The notes below the pieces were generated by a model. That model saw only the letters and a list, made by a program, of their open reading frames with translations, had not been told where the DNA came from and searched no databases. Source: Arthrobacter sp. V1I9 (GTDB taxonomy: Bacteria > Actinomycetota > Actinomycetes > Actinomycetales > Micrococcaceae). From it: a DNA stretch of 64,000 nt. Where the stretch lies: positions 1,488,001 through 1,552,000 of the forward strand of contig NZ_JAUSYU010000001.1 in assembly GCF_030817075.1 (NCBI RefSeq), in the 5' to 3' direction. Positions 54,992 to 63,340 of this stretch are shown piece after piece. A program made the position numbers and the translations under genes. The stretch's first letter is position 1. Every line of letters starts with the position of its first letter.

Positions 54992-55942
54992 ATGATCGAT
55001 CTGGAAGCCGCAGCAAAGTCTCCCTCGAAGCTCCGGCAGCTGCATCTCCTTGGCGAGATCTATCGGTTGTCCGAAGAGTGGGGCCGGCTCGACGTTCCCA
55101 CTGCCGGTCTCTACAACGAGGGGCATGAGTGGGGGATCGATGTCTCTGCACTCCGCGGGGATCTAAAGGCCTTATTGGCTAATGGATGGATATATACGGA
55201 GGTGCCGTCAGGGAAGATACCTGACGTGAGGCTGGAGCAGGCGGGTATCGATGTCGCCTTGGAGTACAAGAGGGTGCGGAGTAATCCGCGCCAGCGGGCT
55301 TCCGCGCTGAAGCCCGCGCTTATCAACTGGCTCTACGATCAGTACCTCGCGGGGGAAGAGCCGAAAGACTTCACGTCCTTCAAGGCCGAGCCTGAGGGCA
55401 GTTACCTAGGCCTTGCCTACACTGACGATGAGATCACTCGAACAGCCAAGTGGTTGAAAGACAAGGGCTACATTCAGGCGTGGACTCCAATAAACGGGAA
55501 GGTCATGTCTCCTAGGATCACGGCCAGCGGCATACACATCGTCGAACTAACAGAATCGGCCGGCTCAGCGCCGAAGCCCGAAGGAATGATCGTGAACAAC
55601 AACTTCAATATTCGCGACTCCCACTCGATGAACTTCGCTCTCAACAGTCCTGGAGCCGTGCAGAGCAACACCCTGACAACTGAGCAGCTAAACGAGGCAG
55701 CTAAGGTTGCCACTGCGTTCCGTCAGATGTTGCCGATCCTTGGCGTACCCGACGAGAAACATGAGGAAGCCCAACAGGTTATCGCCGACCTCGAAGAGGA
55801 AGTCTCGGCCGCAGAGCCGAAGCAGGGACGGATCAAGAACCTTCTCTTCAAGTCACTGGAGCTCGTAGCGCTTGGCACGGCGGGCGGCGCCGCAGATGCT
55901 CTGGGTGCTATGACGCAGTCAGCCATAGATGGTTTGGTCTAA
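54992..55942 (+). CDS. Unknown protein with winged-helix-like and Asn-rich parts
   Basis: 316 residues. The first two thirds contain two winged-helix-like units (residues ~10-75 and ~110-175). Then an Asn/Ser-rich beta stretch near residues 203-230 (NNNFNIRDSHSMNFALNSPG), a coiled coil and a Gly/Ala-rich end. Such Asn-rich linkers occur in proteins linked to defence islands. It converges on the membrane protein at 55939-56724, sharing four bases, so the pair may act together. Confidence 0.72.
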   Translation: MIDLEAAAKSPSKLRQLHLLGEIYRLSEEWGRLDVPTAGLYNEGHEWGIDVSALRGDLKALLANGWIYTEVPSGKIPDVRLEQAGIDVALEYKRVRSNPRQRASALKPALINWLYDQYLAGEEPKDFTSFKAEPEGSYLGLAYTDDEITRTAKWLKDKGYIQAWTPINGKVMSPRITASGIHIVELTESAGSAPKPEGMIVNNNFNIRDSHSMNFALNSPGAVQSNTLTTEQLNEAAKVATAFRQMLPILGVPDEKHEEAQQVIADLEEEVSAAEPKQGRIKNLLFKSLELVALGTAGGAADALGAMTQSAIDGLV

Positions 55943-56724
55943 GACTCCTCGGCCTGAGGCAGCTTATCCAGTGCCTTACCGGTGAACTCGCCAGCCTTCT
56001 TACCTGCTTCCCATCCTCCTCCGATACCAAGTGCGGCGATGATCTTTTCCAGCTCGGGATACTCCGTGTTGATATTCAAGACGACGCACGTGACGGCCAT
56101 CATCACTGCAAAGCGCATGAACCAGATCACAACCGTGCGGTCGGCCTTAGACAGCTTGTAGAGGGCCGGTAGCTCTTCAATGGATTCCGCCAGTTCGGGG
56201 TGACTGTCAAAGAAATCATCGGTGAGCTCGTCTAGCTCATGCTCAGCTACTTCGGCGCGGAACTTGATGGCGTCTGCCAGGACACTGTCGATGTAGGAGG
56301 TATCGATGGCTGCAGCCAGGGATTTGGTGAGTGCTGTGACAGGAAACTGGAACTGTTCTTGCAGGGCAAAGCTAGCGGCGATGTTGACTGAAGGGTAGAG
56401 CCCGCGCACCATCTCCGCGTGTGAGTCCAGGAACATCTTCGCGACGTTGTTCACCCCGGAAGCCTCAATGATCATCTTTTGGATGCCGGCCAACTGGTCC
56501 GAGGGGTAGGCCATTTTTACCGCCGATGCCACGGTCTCCGAGATGCTTGCCAGCATTGGGGACATCATCTTGGTGTAGTCAGGCATGATGGCACTCATGT
56601 CAAACATGAAGGGCTTCGCCAAGAGAGGCGATGCGTCCATTGTTGACCACACGCTAGAGAGATCGAACGAGGCGGCAGAGTTGACGATGGAGTTGGTCCC
56701 GCTCAGCGGATCATCTGAAGTCAC
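55939..56724 (-). CDS. Unknown membrane protein
   Basis: 261 residues. A long soluble N-terminal region rich in Ala/Ser/Met (about 170 residues), one clear membrane segment near residues 200-222 (VVIWFMRFAVMMAVTCVVLNI), and a short Gly/Lys-rich end (AGKKAGEFTGKALDKL). No motif recognised. Confidence 0.7.
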   Translation of the reverse strand: MTSDDPLSGTNSIVNSAASFDLSSVWSTMDASPLLAKPFMFDMSAIMPDYTKMMSPMLASISETVASAVKMAYPSDQLAGIQKMIIEASGVNNVAKMFLDSHAEMVRGLYPSVNIAASFALQEQFQFPVTALTKSLAAAIDTSYIDSVLADAIKFRAEVAEHELDELTDDFFDSHPELAESIEELPALYKLSKADRTVVIWFMRFAVMMAVTCVVLNINTEYPELEKIIAALGIGGGWEAGKKAGEFTGKALDKLPQAEES

Positions 56725-56840
56725 CCTTCAAGCCTACTGACGGGTACCGACATTTCGTGGGAAGACTGCCTCCACCGACTCATGGAAGCTCGCTCTGCAC
56801 CACAACCGTCTTCAGTGTTGCTTATTCCACTACACCAAAA

Positions 56841-56872
56841 CTATTGAACATTCAACCAATTTGGGTTAATAT
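56841..56872 (+). promoter_or_regulatory. Shared-motif promoter P4
   Basis: CTATTGAACATTCAACC with -35 TTGAAC (56844-56849), 17-base spacer, -10 TAATAT (56867-56872). The ATG at 56879 lies only six bases after the -10, as in leaderless mRNAs. Confidence 0.78.
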
Positions 56873-56878
56873 CTAAAC

Positions 56879-56962
56879 ATGCCAAAAGTGCAGCGAATAA
56901 AGGCTGGACAGCAAAGCGGCATGAACAAGTCTCGATGGTCCTTACCTGGACAGCAAGTTTAG
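56879..56962 (+). CDS. Leaderless micro-gene, 27 residues
   Basis: ATG 56879 next to the -10 of P4; peptide MPKVQRIKAGQQSGMNKSRW continues to PGQQV. Basic. It contains the direct repeat CTGGACAGCAA twice, about 42 bases apart. Translation is inferred from the promoter position only. Confidence 0.45.
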   Translation: MPKVQRIKAGQQSGMNKSRWSLPGQQV

Positions 56963-57266
56963 TAGAGCGTGAAATCCGCTCCAAGTCCCGACAAGCTAAG
57001 GGGCGAAATAGCGCTGATGTGTTTGGGTAAAGGCTATTGAGCAGTACATTGGAAACTCGGCTGCACAACCTCGCAGGCGTATCAGGAAAATAACTAATCT
57101 TCTAGAAAGGTTCTTTTATTTAAAACTACCCTGGTGCGCTGGCGTGGCTGTGCAGGACATCGATCATCCACTTCCGTTCAGGTGATGCCCACCCTTACCT
57201 GAACGGTAGCGGCTCATCGAGCCAACATAAACACATAGCGCCCACTTGGGCAAAGGAAACACCAAC
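56963..57266. other. 304-base intergenic region with hairpin
   Basis: CCGTTCAGGT (57174-57183) pairs with ACCTGAACGG (57197-57206), a perfect 10-bp stem with a 13-base loop, just before the transglycosylase gene. The rest is AT-rich (57090-57130). No gene seen. Confidence 0.55.
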
Positions 57267-57862
57267 ATGGCAACGAAGCCAAACACAGAACACAAAGAAG
57301 CAAAGACATTCGAGCTCGGAACTTTCGTACTAGCGATGCTGCTCAACACAGTGCTGACGCTGATCGTAGGAGTAATCGCCGGCTACTTCATCCACATCAA
57401 CATGGAGAGCCAAGTACGTCAGTCAGTCCACGCGGACATGCAGCTCGTGTCGTCAAAAGAGCAAGCGCGACAGCAATAGAAGCCGTCAGTCGCGTTCAAC
57501 CATCAAAGACGGCTCATGTATCGGTTCAGACGGCTAAAGCGCCACAGAGCGCTCCAGAACAAGCCACAGCACCACTACTTGCAGAGACTGAAGCAGAAGC
57601 TAAGGCCTTCATTTACTTCAAGGAAAGTTCTAACGATCCTGCCGCGATCAATCCGACGTCGGGTGCGTGCGGGCTCGGACAGGCCTTGCCTTGCAGCAAG
57701 CTGACCTGTTCGCTGACCGACCACGCTTGTCAAGATGCGTGGTTCACCAGCTACATGGAGGGCCGCTACACAACTTGGGCAGCGGCTAAGGCGTACTGGC
57801 AGTGCAGGGGACTATGCACGAACAACTACGGCACCATCTACAAGTCTGATGACTGGTGGTAG
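57267..57862 (+). pseudogene. Membrane-anchored lytic transglycosylase, frame-shifted
   Basis: The first frame (ATG 57267 to TAG 57477-57479) encodes an anchor: LGTFVLAMLLNTVLTLIVGVIAGYF, ending QLVSSKEQARQQ. In the -1 frame, from ~57455 to TAG 57860-57862, there is a Pro/Ala/Gln linker and then FIYFKESSNDPAAINP, CGLGQALPCSK and WAAAKAYW, an intact transglycosylase-like domain with catalytic Glu in KESSN. That second frame has no ATG, GTG or TTG start. A run AAAA at 57455-57458 would allow a -1 shift. Hence one gene, either mutated or read by programmed frameshifting. Confidence 0.75.
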
Positions 57863-57872
57863 CCATCAACCC

Positions 57873-57907
57873 AAGAGCAGCATCACTGCGAGGATGCTGC
57901 TCTTTCT
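57873..57907 (+). terminator. Terminator after the transglycosylase gene
   Basis: Perfect 12-bp stem AAGAGCAGCATC (57873-57884) with GATGCTGCTCTT (57893-57904), then TCT. Confidence 0.88.
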
Positions 57908-58079
57908 ATGCGTTCCAACCTTGGGGGTTCTTTTTATTTTTTTCCATAGACTATGAAAGAAAAAATAAAACACTATCGAAGATTGCTTTTCGCTTTTGGG
58001 GATGAAGCTCTTGATTTCTTGATTATATCCGGTAAGGTCTTGCCTGTAGTTATAAAAGCCGAAGAATAGGAAACTGGAA

Positions 58080-58334
58080 TTGGAAAATCTGGGTGAATTG
58101 ATCGCAAAGCTGGAAAAAGCAAGCGGAAGCTTTGAGCTCTCGAAGGTCACTACCTTCAGGGGATTCCTCGACGGTGCGGGGGAGATAGAGATCGAGGTTA
58201 TGGAGCGACCGGGCAATTACCATATCTTTGCCAGAACTCTTGAACTCGATGTCGAGAAGACCGCGACCGGTAACTCCGGGGAAGACCTTGATACAACGAT
58301 CGCCCTGGTTCATTGGGGAGACCTCAAGCGGTAG
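58080..58334 (+). CDS. Unknown small protein
   Basis: 84 residues from TTG 58080 with AGGAAA upstream. Helical N-terminus (LGELIAKLEKASGSFEL), beta-rich rest (GEIEIEVMERPGNYHIFARTLEL). No family recognised; converges on the Pycsar cluster. Confidence 0.55.
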   Translation: MENLGELIAKLEKASGSFELSKVTTFRGFLDGAGEIEIEVMERPGNYHIFARTLELDVEKTATGNSGEDLDTTIALVHWGDLKR

Positions 58335-58338
58335 TTGG

Positions 58339-58632
58339 CTACAGGCCACTGCCGCCCTTCCACTCCTCCGGCGTCACTCGTTTGATGCTGGAGGAGTGCG
58401 CCCATCCCATGTGGTACTTGCCGGAAGAGTCCAGCCACTCGATCAGGCCGTACGTGTGCGTGTACGCCACAGCCTTACCGTAGATGCCGCTCACGTAGAC
58501 CAGGGGCTTTCCATGCCTGGGGAAGTCCCTGACCGGGGCCGGGTCATCGATCGGCCTGCTCTTGTCGGCGTCCATGCGGGCAATCATGCGTTCCATGTCC
58601 TCGGGGGAGCCTGACTTGATCACGACATCCAT
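58339..58632 (-). CDS. Unknown small protein downstream of the Pycsar effector
   Basis: 97 residues, ATG 58632, 30 bases after the PycTM-like stop. KPLVYVSGIYGKAVAYTHTYGLIEWL is beta-rich; C-terminal WAHSSSIKRVTPEEWKGG. No domain recognised. May be a third component of the system or an unrelated passenger. Confidence 0.62.
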   Translation of the reverse strand: MDVVIKSGSPEDMERMIARMDADKSRPIDDPAPVRDFPRHGKPLVYVSGIYGKAVAYTHTYGLIEWLDSSGKYHMGWAHSSSIKRVTPEEWKGGSGL

Positions 58633-58662
58633 TAGAACATACGTTCGAATCCGGGAGCGGAG

Positions 58663-59214
58663 TCAGGGCGTCCACCCGAACTGCACCATGAAGGCGCAAA
58701 CGAACAGGGCGGCACCGCCTAAGGCGGCCAAGAACATCGAGATCACCACGGCGACGTGTTTCCGCCAACAGATCTTGCTCATTTTCACCATCTGATGAGT
58801 CAGGACGGGCAGGAGATCCTTCTTCTTTATGGCGCCCGGCAGCATCTCGAAGTCCCAGTACTTCAGGTGGCCGAAGTAGATGAAATTACTCGGCCATTCA
58901 TTTTTGACCTTGAAGTAGCGCAGCCTTGGGATGACTACCCACACAGCGAAGGCAGCAGCAATGGTCAGCCCGATAAGACCGCCGAAGTAGAGGATCGACT
59001 GAACTGGACCTTCAAGTCCATCGAAGACCCGTCCATCGTCGGCTAGGGCCACGGCAGTTGCGACTCCAGCTGATTCGAGCGTGAACGCAAAGGAAGCCTT
59101 TGCGTCAACCTTCCCAGTCCAATCACCTAGCGCGCCGTGGATACGCCAGGCTGTCTCAATGGCCTTGTCGTGTTCTTCTTGGGCAATCTCTTCATCACTC
59201 TTGCGACCGAACAC
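58663..59214 (-). CDS. pycTM: Pycsar effector, two- to three-segment membrane protein (PycTM-like)
   Basis: 183 residues from GTG 59214, which follows the cyclase TAA directly. N-terminal helix WTGKVDAKASFAFTLESAGVA, a segment pair near residues 68-95, a linker with FIYFGHLKYWDFEML, then a C-terminal segment pair (VAVVISMFLAALGGAALFVCAFMVQF). This plan matches PycTM effectors, which sense cCMP or cUMP and damage the inner membrane when phage infect. Identification by layout and by its cyclase neighbours. Confidence 0.78.
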   Translation of the reverse strand: MFGRKSDEEIAQEEHDKAIETAWRIHGALGDWTGKVDAKASFAFTLESAGVATAVALADDGRVFDGLEGPVQSILYFGGLIGLTIAAAFAVWVVIPRLRYFKVKNEWPSNFIYFGHLKYWDFEMLPGAIKKKDLLPVLTHQMVKMSKICWRKHVAVVISMFLAALGGAALFVCAFMVQFGWTP

Positions 59215-59916
59215 TTAGACACCCCAAATAGCTGAAGAACGAAATACCCGTTCATTGTGGCCGTTGTCGTTCCGGCTGTAAGCCTGAACCCATAGCTTCT
59301 TCCCGTCAGCCGTGAACGCAACTTCGTTGTCCATCGCTTCGTAGACGGCGGAAGTAATCGTCAGCTGGTAGGCGTCACGCAGCTCACTCAGTTTTGCAGC
59401 GCGGTTCGGTGCTTCACCAATGGAAATAAGGTCATTCTTGTCCCGGACCCCGCCGCGCACGATTAGGGCTTCACCGGTATCAATGCCGATGCCGTGACTG
59501 ATGTTCGAGAACGTTGCTCCATCGCTCCAGTTTTCTTTGATCTTAGGACGCAAGACCTCATAGACGGCCCAGTTGATTGCGAGGGCTGCCCGGACTGCCT
59601 TGGTTTCCTTGTCCTCGCCCATGAATATCGCCATGACCCGATCACCATCGAAGCTGCGGATTTCACCATCGCACTCTCGAAGAATCCTCGCAGCTGTGTT
59701 GATGTATGCCCTGATTATCTTTGCCGTGGTTTCCTTAGCGAGGGTGCGCGCCATCTTCGAGGAGCCGGCCAAATCGGCGTAGAGGTACGTCGCGTCGACC
59801 AGTCGCCCACCGTTCTTCATGACGATGTCGTCAGTTTCCGGAACGACTCTGCCGTTGGTGATGTCCCATGTAGCCGTCAAGATCTCGCTAACAGTGCTCT
59901 CAACGGACGGATACAT
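59215..59916 (-). CDS. pycC: Pyrimidine cyclase-like protein (PycC), downstream copy
   Basis: 233 residues from ATG 59916, GGGGAG six bases upstream. Class III nucleotide cyclase fold: first metal Asp in YLYADLAGSS (residue 48), second in RSFDGDRVMAIF (D92), and GIGIDTGEALIVRGG plus SIGEAPNRAAKLSE. The YLYADL start and the RGGxRDxNDLxSIG segment are typical of PycC enzymes that make cCMP or cUMP; which product is made cannot be told here. Confidence 0.82.
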   Translation of the reverse strand: MYPSVESTVSEILTATWDITNGRVVPETDDIVMKNGGRLVDATYLYADLAGSSKMARTLAKETTAKIIRAYINTAARILRECDGEIRSFDGDRVMAIFMGEDKETKAVRAALAINWAVYEVLRPKIKENWSDGATFSNISHGIGIDTGEALIVRGGVRDKNDLISIGEAPNRAAKLSELRDAYQLTITSAVYEAMDNEVAFTADGKKLWVQAYSRNDNGHNERVFRSSAIWGV

Positions 59917-59961
59917 AGATGCTCCCCAACGATGCAGCCAACAGTTTTTTGCCTGATACGG

Positions 59962-60672
59962 TCACGGACGCCGCCACCAAGCGGAGCTATAGGTGGTCAC
60001 AGCATGTGGGCCAAGTGTTCTTGATGTCGAGCTGCCCCACATGGCTCGTCCTTCGTGGACTTTGTTTTTGTCTAACAGGAAGCTGTGAACTCGATCGGTT
60101 ACGGTGATCGCGCCACTTTCGCCCCGGATACTGCTGAGTTTTGCGGCGATGTTTGGCGCCCTGCCTATAGAGACAAGATCGCTATTGTCCCGCGCTCCTC
60201 CTCGGACTATCAGGGTCTCCCCATCGTCAATGCCGACTCGGTGGCTCACTTGCCAAGAAGCAGTTGACGTCTTGAGGCGCTCGGTGAGCTGGGGATTGAT
60301 CACCTGATCAACTGCCCAATTTATGTGCAAAGCCGCTTCCAAGGCATTGTTGCGTCGTCGATCGCCAATGAATATGCCCATGACTCGGTCGCCGTCAAAA
60401 CTCCGGATGTGACCGCCCTTGTGCCTGATCGCATCGACTGCCCCGCGCAGGTACATTCGGACCACTCGTGCCGTGAACTCTGGCACGAACCGCTTGGCGA
60501 GCAGTGTTGAGTCGGCTAGATCTGCGTACAGATAAGTGGCTTCCAGCCTCTTGCCGCCGTTCTTCTGGTTCACGTCTTCCGTCTTCGGCACGACGCGCCC
60601 GTCTTCGATGACCCACGGCTCAGCCAAGATGTTTGAAATCTTGGCTTGGATATCGTCTGACTTAACTGACAC
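59962..60672 (-). CDS. pycC: Pyrimidine cyclase-like protein (PycC), upstream copy
   Basis: 236 residues from GTG 60672, AGGGGGA seven bases upstream. Metal Asp in YLYADLADST (D51) and RSFDGDRVMGIF (D95); then HRVGIDDGETLIVRGG and SIGRAPNIAAKLSS. About 45 bases separate it from the second cyclase. Both carry complete catalytic residues, so neither looks like a decayed copy. The pair is transcribed leftward into the effector. Confidence 0.82.
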   Translation of the reverse strand: MSVKSDDIQAKISNILAEPWVIEDGRVVPKTEDVNQKNGGKRLEATYLYADLADSTLLAKRFVPEFTARVVRMYLRGAVDAIRHKGGHIRSFDGDRVMGIFIGDRRRNNALEAALHINWAVDQVINPQLTERLKTSTASWQVSHRVGIDDGETLIVRGGARDNSDLVSIGRAPNIAAKLSSIRGESGAITVTDRVHSFLLDKNKVHEGRAMWGSSTSRTLGPHAVTTYSSAWWRRP

Positions 60673-60873
60673 CCTGTGTCCCCCTCAATAGTTAGTCCTT
60701 CAAGCTTACTGAGCACCAATGACAACGTGAGTTCACCCACGGGACATACGAGACAAGACGCGCCGTGGCCCTAGCTTGCGAGCGACTAAACTAGGCACCT
60801 GCCCCCTACTTCCTTCGTGGGCGAGCACTCTCTTGTGCATCCTGGCTCACTCGACGGAAAGCGTGACTCCTTC

Positions 60874-62568
60874 ATGACTTCTTTGCTCCCCGATACAGAG
60901 ATAGGACTGCCGGAACGCACCCTCACCGAGCAGGTCTATGGCCACGAGGAGAAGAGTCGAGGTGCAGTCCCAACGCGGCAGCAAGTCGTCGACTTCATGC
61001 TGGATCTGATCGGCTACACGACGGATAAGCCGCTTCACCAGCAACGCCTCCTGGAGCCCTCATTCGGCGATGGCCGCTTTGTGACCTCAGCTGTCGATCG
61101 CGTCCTAATCGCATGGCGAGCGCATGGCGGGACTGACTACCGCGATCTGCTGTCATCGATCCGTGCCGTAGAGCTAGACGAAGCGACATTCAAAGGTTTC
61201 CGTGAATCGCTTGAGCAGCGACTGATTGACCAGGGCTTCGTGCAGAGTGAAGCGCATGAACTAGCCGAGGCGTGGATTGTCCAGGCTGACTTCCTGTGGT
61301 CAGAGTTTGAGGATCGGTTCGATTACGTCATCGGCAATCCGCCATACGTCCGCCAGGAACTCGTTGATCCGGTGATGCTCGCCCAGTATCGACAGGCCTT
61401 CAAGACGATGATTGGCCGTGCAGATCTGTACGTACCCTTCATTGAAAAGTCCCTCGGACTGCTTGCTGAGGGTGGCAAGTTCAGCTTCATTTGCTCGGAT
61501 GCCTGGACTCGTAATGACTACGGTCGCGCTCTTCGTGCCCTGGTAGATGCGAACTATCACCTCCAGTACTACGTCGATATGTATGGCGTAGATGCCTTCG
61601 ATATCAACGTGGGCGCCTACACGTCGATCACAGTTATTGAGCGAGCCAAACGAGGCCCTACCGTCGTTGCTAAGGCTGAGGATGCCAGTAGGGCATATCT
61701 GATGGAGCTAGAGGCTTCTCTGCAGGACAAGAAGAAGCAACTGGAGAACGCCGCGGTTCGGGTGATCGATCGAGCGACTAAGGGTGAGTCTCCCTGGCTG
61801 CTTGGCATCGGTGATGAACTCAAGGTCCTTCACCACATGGAGAATCACTTTAAGACGATCGAACAGGTCGGTTGCAGGGTCGGCATTGGAGTGGCGACAG
61901 GAGCCGACAAGGCATACATCGTCGACTATGCGACCACTGATGTTGAGGAAGGCCGGCTGCTGCCCCTCGCGACCAACAAAGACCTTAGTCACGGCGAAGT
62001 GAATTGGACAGGTAAGGGCGTTCTCAATCCCTGGGCAGACGGGGACAAGGCAGCCCTCGTTGATCTTGCCGAACATCCCAAGCTGGCAGCGCTGCTCGAA
62101 GAGCACCGCGAGCAGCTGATGAAGCGGCATACCGCTAAGAGCAACCCATCAAAGTGGTACAAGACCATCGACCGCATCACGCCGGCCTTGACGTGGGAAC
62201 CGAAGCTTCTTATTCCGGATATCAAGGGCAACGGCGACGCCATTGGCTATGACGAGGGCAAGCTGTACCCGCACCACAACCTTTACTACATCACTTCAAC
62301 TGCGTGGAACCTGCGCGCTTTGCAGGCACTTCTACGCTCAGGAATCGCCCTCCTTTTCGTGAAGGCTTACTCGGTCAAGATAGGCGGCGGTTATCTACGA
62401 TTTCAAGCTCAGAACCTCAAGCGCATCAGGATGCCCGAATGGAGCGCCATCTCGCCGGCCGATCAAGAAATCATGATCAAAGCTGGCGAAACCGGTGAGA
62501 AGCTCACTGTCGATTTATTGGCCCGGATTTATGACGTGTCGGAAAGTGACTTAAAGGCCGTCATCTAG
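60874..62568 (+). CDS. Type II N6-adenine DNA methyltransferase (PaeR7I/XhoI-like)
   Basis: 564 residues from ATG 60874 (GTG 60817 also in frame). SAM motif [11 protein letters not shown] near residues 59-69 and catalytic NPPY near 154 in [14 protein letters not shown]; the C-terminal half is the target-recognition region. Layout is that of Eco57I-type gamma N6-adenine methyltransferases, which pair with XhoI/PaeR7I-type nucleases. It would protect CTCGAG. Divergent from the Pycsar operon with 201 bases between. Confidence 0.88.
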   Translation: MTSLLPDTEIGLPERTLTEQVYGHEEKSRGAVPTRQQVVDFMLDLIGYTTDKPLHQQRLLEPSFGDGRFVTSAVDRVLIAWRAHGGTDYRDLLSSIRAVELDEATFKGFRESLEQRLIDQGFVQSEAHELAEAWIVQADFLWSEFEDRFDYVIGNPPYVRQELVDPVMLAQYRQAFKTMIGRADLYVPFIEKSLGLLAEGGKFSFICSDAWTRNDYGRALRALVDANYHLQYYVDMYGVDAFDINVGAYTSITVIERAKRGPTVVAKAEDASRAYLMELEASLQDKKKQLENAAVRVIDRATKGESPWLLGIGDELKVLHHMENHFKTIEQVGCRVGIGVATGADKAYIVDYATTDVEEGRLLPLATNKDLSHGEVNWTGKGVLNPWADGDKAALVDLAEHPKLAALLEEHREQLMKRHTAKSNPSKWYKTIDRITPALTWEPKLLIPDIKGNGDAIGYDEGKLYPHHNLYYITSTAWNLRALQALLRSGIALLFVKAYSVKIGGGYLRFQAQNLKRIRMPEWSAISPADQEIMIKAGETGEKLTVDLLARIYDVSESDLKAVI

Positions 62569-62580
62569 CAGACTGCGTGG

Positions 62581-63312
62581 GTGCATCTAAATACTGGGGA
62601 TATAGACAAGCTCACTCGACAGGCGGTTCAGCTTTATTGGGAAACCAGAGGGCGTGCTGAAGCCAAAGGCCAGGGTGGTGATCGAGGGGGACGCGCTGGT
62701 GCTACGGCAGGGAAAAACCTCGACGGCTTTGTGCAGATCATGTCCGATCTGATTACTGAGGCAAAGATCGAAGGTCTCGTTGCTGGCACCCAGAAAAAGT
62801 ACGTCACGTTGCCCGGATACCTTCGCCCTGTTAAGGACTGGGATCTTGTCTTGACTAGACGGGGCGAGCTGCTGGCTGTCCTTGAGTTTAAGAGCCACGT
62901 TGGGCCGTCCTTCGGTAACAACTTCAACAACCGAAACGAAGAAGCCATGGGCTCTTCGATCGACATCCGTACTGCTGTAAATAGGGGCGTTTTCGGTGCA
63001 TCCCACAAGATGCCCTATCTCGGTTGGTGCATTCTGGTGGAGGATGCTTACGGACCAAAGGGATCTCGCGATCCTGTCAAGATGAATGCTCCACACTTTG
63101 ACCCGATGGCGGAGTTTGTAGGTGCTGGCTACCTGGACAGGTACGAGATCCTCTGCAGGCGGTTGGAAGAGGAAAACTTTTACTCATCGACAGCCCTCAT
63201 TGCTAGTCCTAAGATCGCTGGTCGAGCGACAGGCGAATACTCCGACATGTCTGAGGACACTAGCTTCGAGCGCTTCGTCCGGCGGTTTTGGGAGTTCCTG
63301 GTTGAGGTGTAG
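62581..63312 (+). CDS. PaeR7I/XhoI-type restriction endonuclease
   Basis: 243 residues from GTG 62581, 12 bases after the methyltransferase. TRQAVQLYWETRGRA at the start, DWDLVL (Asp88) and AVLEFKSHVG (Glu102, Lys104) form the PD-(D/E)XK site, and GPSFGNNFNNRNEEAMGS is a family hallmark. PaeR7I/XhoI cut C^TCGAG; the same target is expected here but not proven. Confidence 0.88.
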   Translation: MHLNTGDIDKLTRQAVQLYWETRGRAEAKGQGGDRGGRAGATAGKNLDGFVQIMSDLITEAKIEGLVAGTQKKYVTLPGYLRPVKDWDLVLTRRGELLAVLEFKSHVGPSFGNNFNNRNEEAMGSSIDIRTAVNRGVFGASHKMPYLGWCILVEDAYGPKGSRDPVKMNAPHFDPMAEFVGAGYLDRYEILCRRLEEENFYSSTALIASPKIAGRATGEYSDMSEDTSFERFVRRFWEFLVEV

Positions 63313-63340
63313 TCGAGCTGCACACCTTTAGGAGATCGTG

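Noticed and set aside
57516..57704. Separate 62-codon gene after the anchor frame
   Set aside because: Arg-rich, wrong frame; the -1 frame carries the recognisable transglycosylase domain.
57928..57970. AT-rich imperfect inverted repeat
   Set aside because: Pairing is mostly A-T runs with mismatches; no support for a defined element.
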